Positions 17,304 through 26,628 of a stretch of 64,000 nucleotides of DNA are shown here, one piece after another (within the stretch, counting starts at the first letter, position 1; every line of letters begins with the position of its first letter). Made by a program: the position numbers and the translations under genes. Origin of the DNA: Stratiformator vulcanicus (GTDB lineage: Bacteria; Planctomycetota; Planctomycetia; Planctomycetales; Planctomycetaceae); NCBI RefSeq assembly GCF_007744515.1, contig NZ_CP036268.1, positions 4,517,244-4,581,243 on the forward strand. Reading direction: 5' to 3'. The notes beneath the pieces were generated by a model. It saw only the letters and a list, made by a program, of their open reading frames with translations, was not told the origin of the DNA and ran no database searches.

Positions 17304-19220
17304 TTATTGTGCGATGGTCCGGCCGAACTGCAGCCCGATCGCCGTCAGGTCGACCCGATAAACGTCCTTTGCGGCATCTTCCGGTTTCACGCCACTGCTC
17401 AGCCGAGACAGGAACGTCGCATACTTGTTCGCTCCGCCGGCTCGAATCAGATAATCACCCAAGGCATAGCTGACCGCTTTCGTCTCGGCCGGCGCGAACT
17501 GCCCGGCTTTGAACAGATCATCGGGCCGCGCGACCTGTTTGATCGCCTCGACGGCGAGCGACTGCATGTCGCTGAGGTACGCGTTCTCGGTCCCCTGCCC
17601 CGGATTGAGCATCGCAAACCCCGCCCCAGCGGTCGCCCAATCGGGGGCCTGATTCCCGCTACGCGACAGCACCGCTTCGGTCAGCAGCGTGCCCAATGTC
17701 GTACTCGCATCGGGCTTGCCCGCCGCCGCGGTGTCGCCGGTATCGAGCAGCACGACGTACGCGTCGTTGAAGTCGCCGGTCACCTTGGAGTGCCCGAACA
17801 CATCCCGCGGCACGGCCCGTCCGCCTTCCATCACCAGATTGAACTCTTCCAGATCGAATCGGTCACCGACCACGACGATCGCCAACCGCCCTTTGAACAT
17901 CGGCTTCTGCTTAACGCCGAACGCCTCGCGAAGTTTATCGAGATCAGACTGAGCCGCGGCTTCCAGCTCCTTCAACCGTGTCGGCGGCACTTTGCCGAAT
18001 ATCAGGAGTTCGTCGGTCTCGACACGATTCGCCGTGTGATCCGGGAACGATCGCTTCCAAGCCGCCTCGGTTTGTTCCAGCCGATGTTGCTTGAATTCAT
18101 CCGGCGAGTATTTCGCCAGTTCCATCGCTCGCTTCTCGGCAGCGGTGGGAACCAGATCACGCAGCGGCGTTGTCGGATCACCGCCGTCGTATTTGTTCCC
18201 TTCTTCGAACCACTTCACAAGATTGTTGTAGTTCGTTCGCGTCAGCCGAGCCTGATTGTTGGCCGGCATGCGAGGATTCTCCAAGCCGCCGGTCAAACGG
18301 AACAGGCGGCTCTCCTCTTTCGGCTTATCGGGATGAATCACGATCCCGCTGTCGCCGCCGCGCATCATGTTTTCGAAGGTCTCCAGATTGAGCCCGCCAC
18401 GTGGATTATTTCCGCGGTGACAGTTCAGACAGAGATTGATCATCCAAGGCGCGATGTCTTCCTTGAACGAAACGGTCTCATTGCCGGTCGGCTTTGGGAT
18501 CACGACTTTGACCGGTTCTTTCGGCGTGCCGCCGCCCGTCGATGCCATCGCCCCGAAGTCGGCGTTCTCATCGGTCCCGTCGAACTTCGCCCCGGCGTTG
18601 ATCCAATCGGAGATCGCTTCGACTTCTTCGGCGGTCAGCCGGTTGCCGTTCGGCGGCATCTGCCCGCGCCCCTGACGCGTGACGCGCTGCATGATCAGGC
18701 TGCCGTTCGCGTTACCCGGCGTGACCAACGGTTGGCGCGACTGACCGCCCGCTTTGAGCCCCGCGAAGGTGTCGAGCTTCAAGCCGCCGCGATTCCCGTT
18801 GCCGTGGCAGCGGGTGCAGTTGGCGGTGAGGACGGGGGCGACGTCAGAAGAGAAGCTGACGCCCTGTTGCGCAGCGGGCGGCCCCTGTTCCGCCGCCGGG
18901 TTCATCGACGCCTTCACCCGGGCGAGCAGGTTTCGCTGAATGCCGATCGCCCGTCTGATGCCGGCCACCGCCGGATGGGTCGCCGGCAACTCCGCATCTT
19001 TGGCGATCTGATCGATTTTCGACTCGGCGTCGTTCAGCAGCGTCTCCGCCTCGTCGACTTCCTTGCGGCGAATCAGCGAACTCGCTTTGCCGACATTGCG
19101 GCCGATCGTGCGAATTTCGCGCGATTGCTCCCGCGTTAGCGCCGCCTGCAGCGGTGCGAAAGCCGTCAGCGTCAGTACGACCGCGATGGTCACAAGGGTC
19201 AGTCGTCGCATCGATTTCAT
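17304..19220 (-). CDS. Secreted two-haem planctomycete cytochrome-type protein
   Basis: 638 residues with a Sec signal peptide (LTLVTIAVVLTLTAFAPLQA). Two C-x-x-C-H haem sites are seen: CTRCH (135-139) and CLNCH (about 280), each followed by the GGLKLDTF / GGLNLETF motif and a later methionine region (RGQMPPNGNRL, NPRMPANNQARL). These are the planctomycete cytochrome C domains often fused to PSD1/DUF1553 proteins; here they are instead followed by about 280 residues with no haem motif. The second half has a VVVGDRFDLEEFNLVMEG stretch and the alternation of a soluble alpha/beta fold. Likely a periplasmic electron carrier or redox sensor. Its partners are not seen. Confidence 0.85.
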   Translation of the reverse strand: MKSMRRLTLVTIAVVLTLTAFAPLQAALTREQSREIRTIGRNVGKASSLIRRKEVDEAETLLNDAESKIDQIAKDAELPATHPAVAGIRRAIGIQRNLLARVKASMNPAAEQGPPAAQQGVSFSSDVAPVLTANCTRCHGNGNRGGLKLDTFAGLKAGGQSRQPLVTPGNANGSLIMQRVTRQGRGQMPPNGNRLTAEEVEAISDWINAGAKFDGTDENADFGAMASTGGGTPKEPVKVVIPKPTGNETVSFKEDIAPWMINLCLNCHRGNNPRGGLNLETFENMMRGGDSGIVIHPDKPKEESRLFRLTGGLENPRMPANNQARLTRTNYNNLVKWFEEGNKYDGGDPTTPLRDLVPTAAEKRAMELAKYSPDEFKQHRLEQTEAAWKRSFPDHTANRVETDELLIFGKVPPTRLKELEAAAQSDLDKLREAFGVKQKPMFKGRLAIVVVGDRFDLEEFNLVMEGGRAVPRDVFGHSKVTGDFNDAYVVLLDTGDTAAAGKPDASTTLGTLLTEAVLSRSGNQAPDWATAGAGFAMLNPGQGTENAYLSDMQSLAVEAIKQVARPDDLFKAGQFAPAETKAVSYALGDYLIRAGGANKYATFLSRLSSGVKPEDAAKDVYRVDLTAIGLQFGRTIAQ

Positions 19221-19436
19221 ATCCGCCTGCTCCGCCGAGCCATGGAAGGGTGGAAAATGATGTCGCGAATGGATCGGCCGCAGGTGACGACCGTCTTCTC
19301 AATCATTCATGCTTTATCATACCCGCGTTCGTCCCCGCAGGTTCGCCGCGACTTCGACCGGAACCGGGTTGCCCGGCCGGCCTCGACCGCGTTCAATACT
19401 CTAAGTTACCGCCTGTCTTCGACTTAGCAACCGCCC

Positions 19437-20312
19437 ATGGCTTCCGAGACCGATTTCGCTCCCCTGCCCCAAACGCTGCGAGCCAAAGCCGATCGGCTGC
19501 TCAACGCACTGCGGCGATACGAATCGGTCGCCGTGGCGATGTCGGCCGGGGTCGACAGCACCGTCGTCGCGAAAGCGGCTGCGCTCGCGCTGGAGGACCG
19601 AGCCGTCGCGGTGACCGCCTCGAGTGCGAGCGTGCCCCGGGCCGAGATCGAACAGGCGGAAGAACTCGCCCGGCTGATCGGCATCCGCCACGTGGTCCTT
19701 AGCACCAACGAATTCGACTCGCCCCTTTACGTCGCCAATGCCCCCGACCGCTGCTTCCACTGCAAGACCGAACTCTACGGCGGCATCGCCGCCGCGCAAG
19801 AGCAACTCGGTTTCGCGACGATCGTCAACGGAGCCAACGCCGACGACCTCGGCGACCACCGCCCCGGCATGCGCGCCGCCGCCGATCTCAACGTCCAAAG
19901 CCCCCTGCTCGACTGCGGCTTCCACAAAGACGACATCCGGGCTCTCGCCAGGTTCTGGAACCTCCCCGTGTGGGACAAGCCCGCCAGCCCCTGCCTCTCC
20001 AGCCGCATCGCCTACGGCGTTGAAGTGACGCCGGAACGAACCCACCGCGTGGAACGAGCCGAAGCATTCTTAAAAGAACGCTTCAATCTCCGCGAACTCC
20101 GCGTCCGCCACGAAGCAGGCGACCTCGCCCGAATCGAAGTACAACCCAATCGCATCCCCGACCTCGCCGCGCCCGAGGCCTCGCAGGAGATCACCCGCGA
20201 ACTGACGAGCCTCGGTTTTAAGTTCGTAACAATCGACCTCGCGGGTTTTCGATCCGGGAGTTTGAATGCGGTGGTGCCGGTGGAGATGTTGCGTCACCAC
20301 AACGGAGCTTAA
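19437..20312 (+). CDS. larE: ATP-dependent sacrificial sulfur transferase LarE
   Basis: A 291-residue PP-loop ATPase. SAGVDST (36-42) is the PP-loop, KPASPCLSSRIAYG carries C186, the position of the sacrificial cysteine in LarE, and DRCFHCK (105-110) is conserved. LarE inserts sulfur into the pincer nucleotide cofactor of lactate racemase LarA and related nickel enzymes. No larA, larB or larC is visible in the window, so the cofactor pathway is split or the protein serves another racemase. ATG 19437 sits after a weak ribosome site. The next gene starts three bases after its stop. Confidence 0.9.
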   Translation: MASETDFAPLPQTLRAKADRLLNALRRYESVAVAMSAGVDSTVVAKAAALALEDRAVAVTASSASVPRAEIEQAEELARLIGIRHVVLSTNEFDSPLYVANAPDRCFHCKTELYGGIAAAQEQLGFATIVNGANADDLGDHRPGMRAAADLNVQSPLLDCGFHKDDIRALARFWNLPVWDKPASPCLSSRIAYGVEVTPERTHRVERAEAFLKERFNLRELRVRHEAGDLARIEVQPNRIPDLAAPEASQEITRELTSLGFKFVTIDLAGFRSGSLNAVVPVEMLRHHNGA

Positions 20313-20315
20313 CTC

Positions 20316-20561
20316 ATGACCTACGGCCATCTATTGTACGCGATTCACTTTCCGCTCCTCGATATCCGAAACGATGCAGGGGCCCCTCAACGTTGCGGCA
20401 ATATCGCAGATGCTGTGCACAATCTCCCTGAAGGTATATATCGCGGAATTGAGCGAGGGATTTCAACCGATGACATACTCGACGAAATCAAAGACTGGCA
20501 GAGTGAAAAGCAGAATACGGTTTTACACGGCTATCTAGAACGTGCCACGCAGGTATTTTAG
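20316..20561 (+). CDS. Small unknown protein behind larE
   Basis: 81 residues, no recognised family. The ATG lies three bases after the larE stop with a GGAGC site inside the larE end, so co-translation is plausible. The C-terminal half (GISTDDILDEIKDWQSEKQ) is a predicted helix; there is no signal peptide or membrane segment. Base composition drops here relative to larE, marking the left edge of the AT-richer island. Confidence 0.5.
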   Translation: MTYGHLLYAIHFPLLDIRNDAGAPQRCGNIADAVHNLPEGIYRGIERGISTDDILDEIKDWQSEKQNTVLHGYLERATQVF

Positions 20562-20630
20562 AACGGCCGACGAACCTCTCGCCTCCCACAGGCAGAGTAA
20601 GCAAAGAACATCCTTGAATCGGAGTTCGCA

Positions 20631-21548
20631 GTGCACGGTCTCACCACCAAATTGCCTCATACCCGACTCTGGACACTGCTGATCTTCCCAAGCATTTTAA
20701 TAACTGCGAACGCTTCATCGGCGGAAGAAGAACCGCAGGTCTTAATTCTCACGCTGAATGTCTTGGCGTTCGAGCCTGATGTTTGGAGCGACCTCGTAAA
20801 GTATGGTCCGGGCGAACGCAACACCATAACAGTGGTCGACCGTGCTTATGCGAAAAAGATCGCGCAGATCGCCGCAGGCTTCGTTTCGTTAGATTCAGCC
20901 GCCGTGGTTATCGGTCGAGACAACCCCATCAGATTGCCTGACAAAGAACTCCTTGAGGGGGCCGCAGGCAGGACTCTTGACATCAGACCGCTCAATAAAC
21001 CGGATGGAACTCATATCTTCTTTGCGTTGCGCACGAAGGAATTGAATCCCTCCGAACTAAAGGACCCGGCCAACACTTATTTTACATCGGGATTTGGCAT
21101 TCCCCCGGATGCAAGACTCGCAAGTGTATTGATTTCTTCCGACCACACCGTCGTCAGCACCTTGCACTTGTGGCCGTCGCGAGCGAACAACAGGATCGCC
21201 ATCACATTCGCAATCAAGAAATATAATCCACCGTCTGAATTGCGGCGAATCGCGACAGATCGCTTGAGTCGGGTCACCGTGTTCGCAACGGAGAATCAGA
21301 TTCGACACGGCACGTTCGGGTTGAGAATCAAGCAGCTTCGCGATAGAGGAAAGCGGATTGAGGTAATTTCTCTCGGCAAACATGTGCTTCTGAATTACGC
21401 ATTCGAGCTTCCGACGATGGTGATGCAATCAAAGGGGCGACCGGCGTACATAAGAGCCGGAGACGCTGCGCTAATCGAAGCCGACCTTCAGTATTTTTTC
21501 ACTAGCGCCGGAACCCTCCTTCCCGCAGAAGCACACCGTCCGGAATAA
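20631..21548 (+). CDS. Unknown exported protein
   Basis: 305 residues, no recognised domain. A signal peptide is likely (TRLWTLLIFPSILITANASSA, then EEEPQ). GTG 20631 has GGAG seven bases upstream. The mature part alternates strand and helix with no cysteine motif or catalytic pattern that I can identify. GC is lower than in the flanking housekeeping genes. It belongs to the accessory island with the toxin cassette. Confidence 0.6.
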   Translation: MHGLTTKLPHTRLWTLLIFPSILITANASSAEEEPQVLILTLNVLAFEPDVWSDLVKYGPGERNTITVVDRAYAKKIAQIAAGFVSLDSAAVVIGRDNPIRLPDKELLEGAAGRTLDIRPLNKPDGTHIFFALRTKELNPSELKDPANTYFTSGFGIPPDARLASVLISSDHTVVSTLHLWPSRANNRIAITFAIKKYNPPSELRRIATDRLSRVTVFATENQIRHGTFGLRIKQLRDRGKRIEVISLGKHVLLNYAFELPTMVMQSKGRPAYIRAGDAALIEADLQYFFTSAGTLLPAEAHRPE

Positions 21549-21829
21549 CTTTCGTTCTTAACGATTGTGAAGCATGGTGAGCGGAATACTCAGGGACCAC
21601 TCGGCCGAACCACACCGAGAATGGTACAACAACTCTCAGATGATTTTTATTTCGACGACCCTACACCTCTCAGAGCTAGAACAGGAATGTGATCGTTCCG
21701 CTTGGCACCTATCAAGCACACAGAAAATAAAGACAGGCAAGCAAAGCTTCACCCTCCAAATCGCGTTCTTGATGAACACTTAAAACTCGAGGTTGACCAC
21801 ATCTGTAGCCTCTTGGCGGAGGATCCATC
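21549..21829. other. Gap with broken short reading frames
   Basis: About 280 bases without a convincing gene. Several short frames of protein-like composition follow one another in different frames (for example from ATG 21622 and from about 21702). This suggests a decayed gene in front of the TTG-started gene at 21830, but no family is recognisable. Confidence 0.3.
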
Positions 21830-22498
21830 TTGTATTTCCGCGATATCGGCATTCATTTTCCACGAGATGACGCGACAACACGCGACTACTTGCTGGAGAC
21901 CGAACATGTTGTCGGCATATTCCTGCAATTCATGCCGCGGAAATACGAATTAGACGGGATGGCGAAAACGAACATTTTTATTGGACCGGCAGTGGATGAG
22001 CCAAAATATCACCAAGCTTTGAATGTGAATATATATCACTTCGAAGGATTTGATGAGAATTTGTTCCAGGGGTCATCCAGGTCACACCGCGACGAGATGA
22101 TGCTCGAAGCGATCGAGGCGAGCCTGCTTGATATCGCCTTGGATTTCGACGCCGACCCTGCCCCGATCAAGAAGGCAGCGGACGCGACCCGTGACTGTAA
22201 GTTCGACCTCAAGGTCGAGTCAAAACTTTCGCGGTCAACCAAATCACGCCGACTTCGGCTCTGCGTTTATTGTCGAATGCGTCGCGAAGGGATCGAATGG
22301 GGGATCGACATTAAGAATCGCAAGCGCGAGGTCCTTGACACGATCGTTATTGACGCCGATTCCAATTTGCTCCGCTCCTCCTACGATTACCGTAAGTCGA
22401 ACTGGAAGGGGACCGAGTTCGTAATCCGAGACTTCGTCGATCAGGAGACCTTTCGCATTGATGCCGCACCGCTGGAGTCGAAGCTTGACAATACGTGA
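21830..22498 (+). CDS. Unknown protein upstream of the toxin fragment
   Basis: 222 residues, no recognised family. TTG 21830 has an excellent ribosome site (GCGGAGGA, six-base spacing). The protein is soluble, rich in aspartate and arginine, with a strand-rich C-terminal half. Its size and AT-rich codons, and its place directly before a toxin fragment, fit an immunity protein or other cassette gene; that is inference. Its TGA stop is in frame with the following toxin reading, and no start codon with a ribosome site lies between them. Confidence 0.6.
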   Translation: MYFRDIGIHFPRDDATTRDYLLETEHVVGIFLQFMPRKYELDGMAKTNIFIGPAVDEPKYHQALNVNIYHFEGFDENLFQGSSRSHRDEMMLEAIEASLLDIALDFDADPAPIKKAADATRDCKFDLKVESKLSRSTKSRRLRLCVYCRMRREGIEWGIDIKNRKREVLDTIVIDADSNLLRSSYDYRKSNWKGTEFVIRDFVDQETFRIDAAPLESKLDNT

Positions 22499-24331
22499 TC
22501 CTGCGACGGCGATGACCTCGCCACGACGACGCAGCGCGACGTCTCGACCGACGGCGGTGTCGCAAAATGGCTGAGCAAACGCGGCGGCCTGTTCTATAAA
22601 CCCGACGCCGACTATATCGGCGTGGACGAATTGTCTTACACCGTCACCGACGGCGTTTCGAGCGACTCCGCGGGCGTTAAGATCGCGGTCGTCGGCGACA
22701 TTAATATTACGTTGAGCGAAGACACGGCCGTCGGCACCTATGTCGCCACACCCCTTCCTGCCGGATGGGCTTCCGATCCGTTTTCGGTCTCGCTCAGCAA
22801 TAGCGAATACTTCGAAATCGAAGAGATCGACGGCGAGCACAAGCTGAAATTAATTAAACAGCTCGACTATGAATCGACCGGCTACATCGACGGCAAATCC
22901 TGGAAAGGCGTCGGCTTCACCGAAGCGTTTGAAGTCACCGCGACCGAGGGCGGCGCGGCCGGCTTTGATGCGGCGAGCGGACGGGTGGTGGTGTCGGTTG
23001 AGGATGTGAACTCACACTTCAGCAGAGACCGATATACTGCCGATCCTGTCCACGAAGACGCAGCCGGTCCGGTCTCGGTAACGCTTTCTCTCGCCGATCC
23101 AACCAGTAGCGGAGTCTCTTATCGCCTCAAAGCAAACCAGACTTTGGGGCACCGCTCGGACGACCGATTCGCTCTCGAAGACCTGATCGAGATCGACGCA
23201 GCAACCGGCGAACTTCGTTTCTTGGATCGCCCTTACTATTCGCTAACCGATGAACTTGAGATTGTTGTCGAGGCAGTCATTGACGGGGCGGTGGTGTCGT
23301 CAACGACCGTAGCAATCCCAGTAATTGAGAATGCCGCCGACCGGACCCAAGTGACAGATGCGGTATTTTCTTGGGAGCTCTTCTGGCACAACGTGGGTGT
23401 TTTGCCGAAAGGAGGCGTCGCCAAACAGTGGTACAATAGCCACAACGTCGAGTTAGTTCGAAAAGCCTATCTATTCAGCTCTGGACGATTAGTTGAGAAA
23501 GATGGAAATTTTGTACGGCGAGTTGACATCAAGCGCGGCCATGATGAGTTTGAGGCGGCGATTGCATTCGTACGTGTGGTTACCGACTATGCGGTACTCG
23601 GTTTTGCGGCTGAGGCGAATTTGCCGACGGACCCCGGCGATGTTGAAGAGTGGATTGAGTACCGCCAGGGGCTCGCATCGACCTCCGCGGAGATAACCGC
23701 CACTGGTGCTGAACTCTATATTTCAGGAATCGCAATCGCTGGGGAGCCGATTGACTGGGCCTTGGCGGTTAGCGACATTGTCGAAGGGGACCTTACCGCC
23801 GCGGTAGCGTTTTTGCCGTTTGTGACTGCCGGTGGATTGGTTGTCGTTCGTCGCACTGGCATCGGCGATGAAATAACTGAGGTCGTCTTTCAGAACGGCC
23901 GCGAGGCTTATGAATGGTTCCGAAATTCTCGCTCGTTGCGGTCGGCAATGAATGCGATGCCAACCGGTTTCGTCGCACACCACGTGATTCCGGCAGCGTC
24001 GATCCAGCAGTCGGAGTTTCTGCTGCACGCGGTTAATGTGAAACACGTTGACCTGAACGCAGCCTGGAATGGTTTCGCCCTGCCGGGGAGCGCAGCGGCA
24101 CGAAACAGCTGGCTGGCTGCAGGAAATCAGGGAAAATTCTTACCGATTCATAACAGCGGCCACCCGCAGTACCGCCAATACGTCGAGAATGAACTGGAGA
24201 AAATTCAACTCAGATGGATTTCCGACAACAAGGACTGGAGCTTGTCGGTAATTCGAACAGAACTATTCAGACTTCGCAATGACCTGATCGATCGAATGAA
24301 GAATGGTGCTTTCGGAGACCGCTTACCCTAA
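22499..24331 (+). pseudogene. Headless cadherin/VCBS-type protein with pretoxin region and C-terminal AHH-family nuclease toxin domain
   Basis: The frame is open from just after the TGA at 22496 to 24331 (610 codons). It begins in the middle of a cadherin/VCBS-like repeat (DGDDL, then GGLFYKPDADYIGVDELSYTVTDG) and continues through two more Ig-like domains. A hydrophobic, acidic pretoxin-like stretch follows (about 23700-23850). The tail carries AHHVIPA (AHH at 23975-23983), WNGFALPG and HNSGHPQYRQYV, the pattern of the AHH nucleases of polymorphic toxins (HNH/endonuclease VII fold). No start codon with a ribosome site, and no signal peptide, is found at its 5' side; GTG 22622 is weak. It may be an orphan toxin cassette or a gene beheaded by recombination. 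The toxin half is AT-richer than the adhesin half. Confidence 0.75.
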
Positions 24332-24344
24332 AGGAATGATTTCA

Positions 24345-24977
24345 ATGTCAGATTTTTATGTGCTAAGAGATTACTTCGGTGCAGGCCGCAATTTTACCGA
24401 ACTCGACTATCACGAACCGCTCCAGTTAACGGATGATGTTGTATCGTGTTTTGTAGCCGGAGAACCCTTGCCGGAAAATTACCCACTTCTGAAGATCGGG
24501 CTAAAAGTCAAAGGCTTTGGGGTTCCGCAGGCGATGCAGCCCGGATATTACCTCGCAATGCACGAGTCACTCGTACGCTGCATTAGTTCTGTCGGCGAAT
24601 CGCACGTTCAGATTAAGCCATGCCGCCTCGAAAATGCGAAGAATCAAGAGAAGATAGATGACGAAAATTTTCGGCACGTGCATTTGCTGAGCCCCCTCCC
24701 GCAGTTTGAGTTTCTCGACGTTGATCGGTGTCGCGTGGAGTATGGCCACGGACCTAAAGATTTGCGCCGTGTGGATACGCTCGTTCTCTTTGAACACCGA
24801 GTGCCCGCTGACCGTCATATTTTCAAGCTGACTCGTATGCCGATAATTTTCGTGCGGCGACGACTGCGCGACCTGATGCTTACCGCAGGGCTTCCCGAAT
24901 TGGCACTTGAGCCGATTGAGGAATATCGCGGCGACGAGATCTACCCGTACCTAGACCATCCGATCTATCAAGAGTAG
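24345..24977 (+). CDS. Candidate immunity protein, Imm11/Imm43-like
   Basis: 210 residues. The pattern resembles the Imm11/Imm43 (DUF1629) immunity group of polymorphic toxin systems: an N-terminal YVL, central hydrophobic strands, then a C-terminal helix (VRRRLRDLMLTAGLPELALEPIEEY), where related proteins have a similar helix followed by F/L-x-P. ATG 24345 has AAAGGA nine bases upstream, overlapping the toxin stop; ATG 24336 is possible. Its position directly after the toxin is where a cognate immunity gene is expected. The family call is by pattern only and the pairing is inference. Confidence 0.6.
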   Translation: MSDFYVLRDYFGAGRNFTELDYHEPLQLTDDVVSCFVAGEPLPENYPLLKIGLKVKGFGVPQAMQPGYYLAMHESLVRCISSVGESHVQIKPCRLENAKNQEKIDDENFRHVHLLSPLPQFEFLDVDRCRVEYGHGPKDLRRVDTLVLFEHRVPADRHIFKLTRMPIIFVRRRLRDLMLTAGLPELALEPIEEYRGDEIYPYLDHPIYQE

Positions 24978-25260
24978 GCCAGACTGCTGCCCTTAAATAC
25001 TGCCATTTTTTCAGTGCTTTGGGACAACGGGCGAACGGCTTCGTGTCGCGGCAAGTAGAAAGCCCACTAGCCGAGGGCAGTTGATCCGATCAACGGAAAT
25101 GCAGTGGGCCAATCGGCGAATTGCATGCCCATTGCCAACGTCGAATCGTCTGGAAGTTCGTCGCTTACGTTCACCTTGAAGTTGGGCATGCCACTTCGCG
25201 TTTATTTCATATTGCATTATGACCCGAATATCTTAATCTGTGAAACATTAAGGGAAAGAT
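24978..25260. other. Intergenic stretch, no confident gene
   Basis: 283 bases of AT-richer sequence between the two candidate immunity genes. I see no ribosome-site-supported frame, terminator or RNA gene. It ends with the AGGGAAAG ribosome site of the SUKH gene. Confidence 0.4.
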
Positions 25261-25737
25261 TTGGACGAAAAATCCCGCAGCGCGCTGGACGCGAAGTTTG
25301 CCCAATTGAAGTCCCGCTTCGGGTCTTGTTATCCGACGGCCGAAGCGGATGAGATCTCTGCCTTTGAAGTTAAGCTGAGCGCCGAACTGCCGCCGGAGTT
25401 TCGATATTTCTTGCGATTGCTTGGGGGCGGCTATTGTCCAGACGGGATTGAAATCAGTTCCGAAGTCGAAGAAATTCAAGACGATGCGGTGACCGTATTT
25501 CAGTCCCTTAACGCCGAATCGCCTTCATCAAGACTCGGGGCGTTTGCCGCGGACTTCGAGGAAAACAAGAATATAATTCAAGTACTTCAGTTTGCCGATA
25601 CGGTGGGAGGCGAGCGGCTTGTGATGGACTTACGCCGTAAAAATTACGGCCACATTTTTTATAGCTGCCCGGATGGAACGTGGCGGCAGATTGCCGATTC
25701 GTTCGCGCAGTTCATTGATCAGTTGGAATTGACGTAA
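25261..25737 (+). CDS. SMI1/KNR4 (SUKH) family protein, candidate immunity protein
   Basis: 158 residues. The SUKH pattern is clear: EISAFEVKLSAELPPEFRYFLRLLGGG near the N-terminus (family: E-x-x-LG-x-xLPxDYxxFLxxxNGG), a central strand with GERLVMDL, and the C-terminal GTWRQIADSFAQFIDQL. SUKH proteins are the commonest immunity proteins against nuclease toxins and often stack behind toxin genes. TTG 25261 has AGGGAAAG upstream. A general housekeeping SMI1 protein is the alternative, but the AT-rich composition and the AHH toxin 0.9 kb upstream favour immunity. Confidence 0.8.
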   Translation: MDEKSRSALDAKFAQLKSRFGSCYPTAEADEISAFEVKLSAELPPEFRYFLRLLGGGYCPDGIEISSEVEEIQDDAVTVFQSLNAESPSSRLGAFAADFEENKNIIQVLQFADTVGGERLVMDLRRKNYGHIFYSCPDGTWRQIADSFAQFIDQLELT

Positions 25738-25983
25738 CGGTCGATGCCCAGCGGTCGAGTCTTTCGATTGAATCCGATCGCCGAGCCGGATCCTTCACAC
25801 GTTTGTGGTTGGACTGCGACTCGATCTGCCCCGCGAGTCGGCTTGCTCGGGCTTATTTCGTCTTCCAGATACCCGCCGAATTTTCACAAGGTTGGCGGCT
25901 GGTCCAACCGGCAACCCCGCCCGTTGGCACGACGTTCGCACTCTCTTCAATCGGATTCTTACTTCACGACGAGGGAGCAACAC

Positions 25984-26268
25984 ATGGCTGACCATGAGAC
26001 GAAGCGGACGACGGACGAGGATACGATCAAGAAGTGGTGCGAGGAGCGGGGTGGGCAGCCGGCGACGGTGGCCGCGACCGGTTCAAAGAATGACCCGGGA
26101 CTGCTGCGGATCGATTTCGACGATTCCGACAAAGACCCCGGGCTGACGATCATCCACTGGAGCGCCTTCTTTGAGGCGATGAAGGAGAACGAGCTCGAAT
26201 TCGTCTATCAGGAACACACGAAGGACGGCGATATCAGCCGCTTCTGCAAGTTCGTGTCGAAAGAGTAA
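25984..26268 (+). CDS. Small conserved cytosolic protein (often mislabelled glucan branching enzyme)
   Basis: 94 residues from ATG 25984, with GAGGGAG eight bases before it. The pattern T-x-DEDTIKKWCEERGGQPA, then DPGLLRIDF, ISW-like IIHWSAFFEAMKEN and LEFVYQE matches a small protein family found in many bacteria that databases often label 1,4-alpha-glucan branching enzyme for historical reasons. It has no enzymatic domain. Function unknown. It lies just after the SUKH gene, in the direction of the host-like genes. Confidence 0.75.
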   Translation: MADHETKRTTDEDTIKKWCEERGGQPATVAATGSKNDPGLLRIDFDDSDKDPGLTIIHWSAFFEAMKENELEFVYQEHTKDGDISRFCKFVSKE

Positions 26269-26436
26269 CCCTCGTGGGCGAAGAGAAGGCTCTTCGTTCA
26301 TTCCGGTTCGTCGAGCGATTTCCCGATTGGGGTGCCGCGTTTATGGCGCTTCAGTCGGCTGGTAAAAACGTACGCGCTGCGGAATGATCGAGCAGGTTGG
26401 TCGCTGATCGACCGGTGCGAGTTTATTGTGTGGAGC

Positions 26437-26628
26437 ATGAAAAGCTTGGCGCCGCTGATCTTCGCGAGCCTGAATTTCGTCGCCATGGTCGGGGTAGCGG
26501 CTTACTTCATGGTTCAAATGTTGAACCCACTAGGCGATGACGCGGCGTCAAACCTGATTGCGGCATCATTGGCCCTTCTCGCGGGATTCGCTCCACTGGC
26601 CTGCGTGGTGCTGAAAAAGTCGGAATAG
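26437..26628 (+). CDS. Small two-segment membrane protein
   Basis: 63 residues from ATG 26437: one hydrophobic segment (LIFASLNFVAMVGVAAYFMV), a short polar loop (NPLGDD), and a second (LIAASLALLAGFAPLACVVL). GGAGC lies close to the ATG. A longer reading from GTG 26332 is possible. No family is recognised. Confidence 0.5.
   Translation: MKSLAPLIFASLNFVAMVGVAAYFMVQMLNPLGDDAASNLIAASLALLAGFAPLACVVLKKSE

Noticed and set aside
17307..19139. 610-codon frame antisense to the cytochrome gene
   Set aside because: No recognisable domain, while the opposite strand has signal peptide and two haem sites.
21702..21953. 83-codon frame before the unknown gene at 21830
   Set aside because: It overlaps the well-supported TTG start at 21830 in another frame and has no ribosome site.
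22622..22624. GTG as a true start of the toxin gene
   Set aside because: No ribosome site, and it lies in the middle of a cadherin-like repeat whose first half is encoded upstream.
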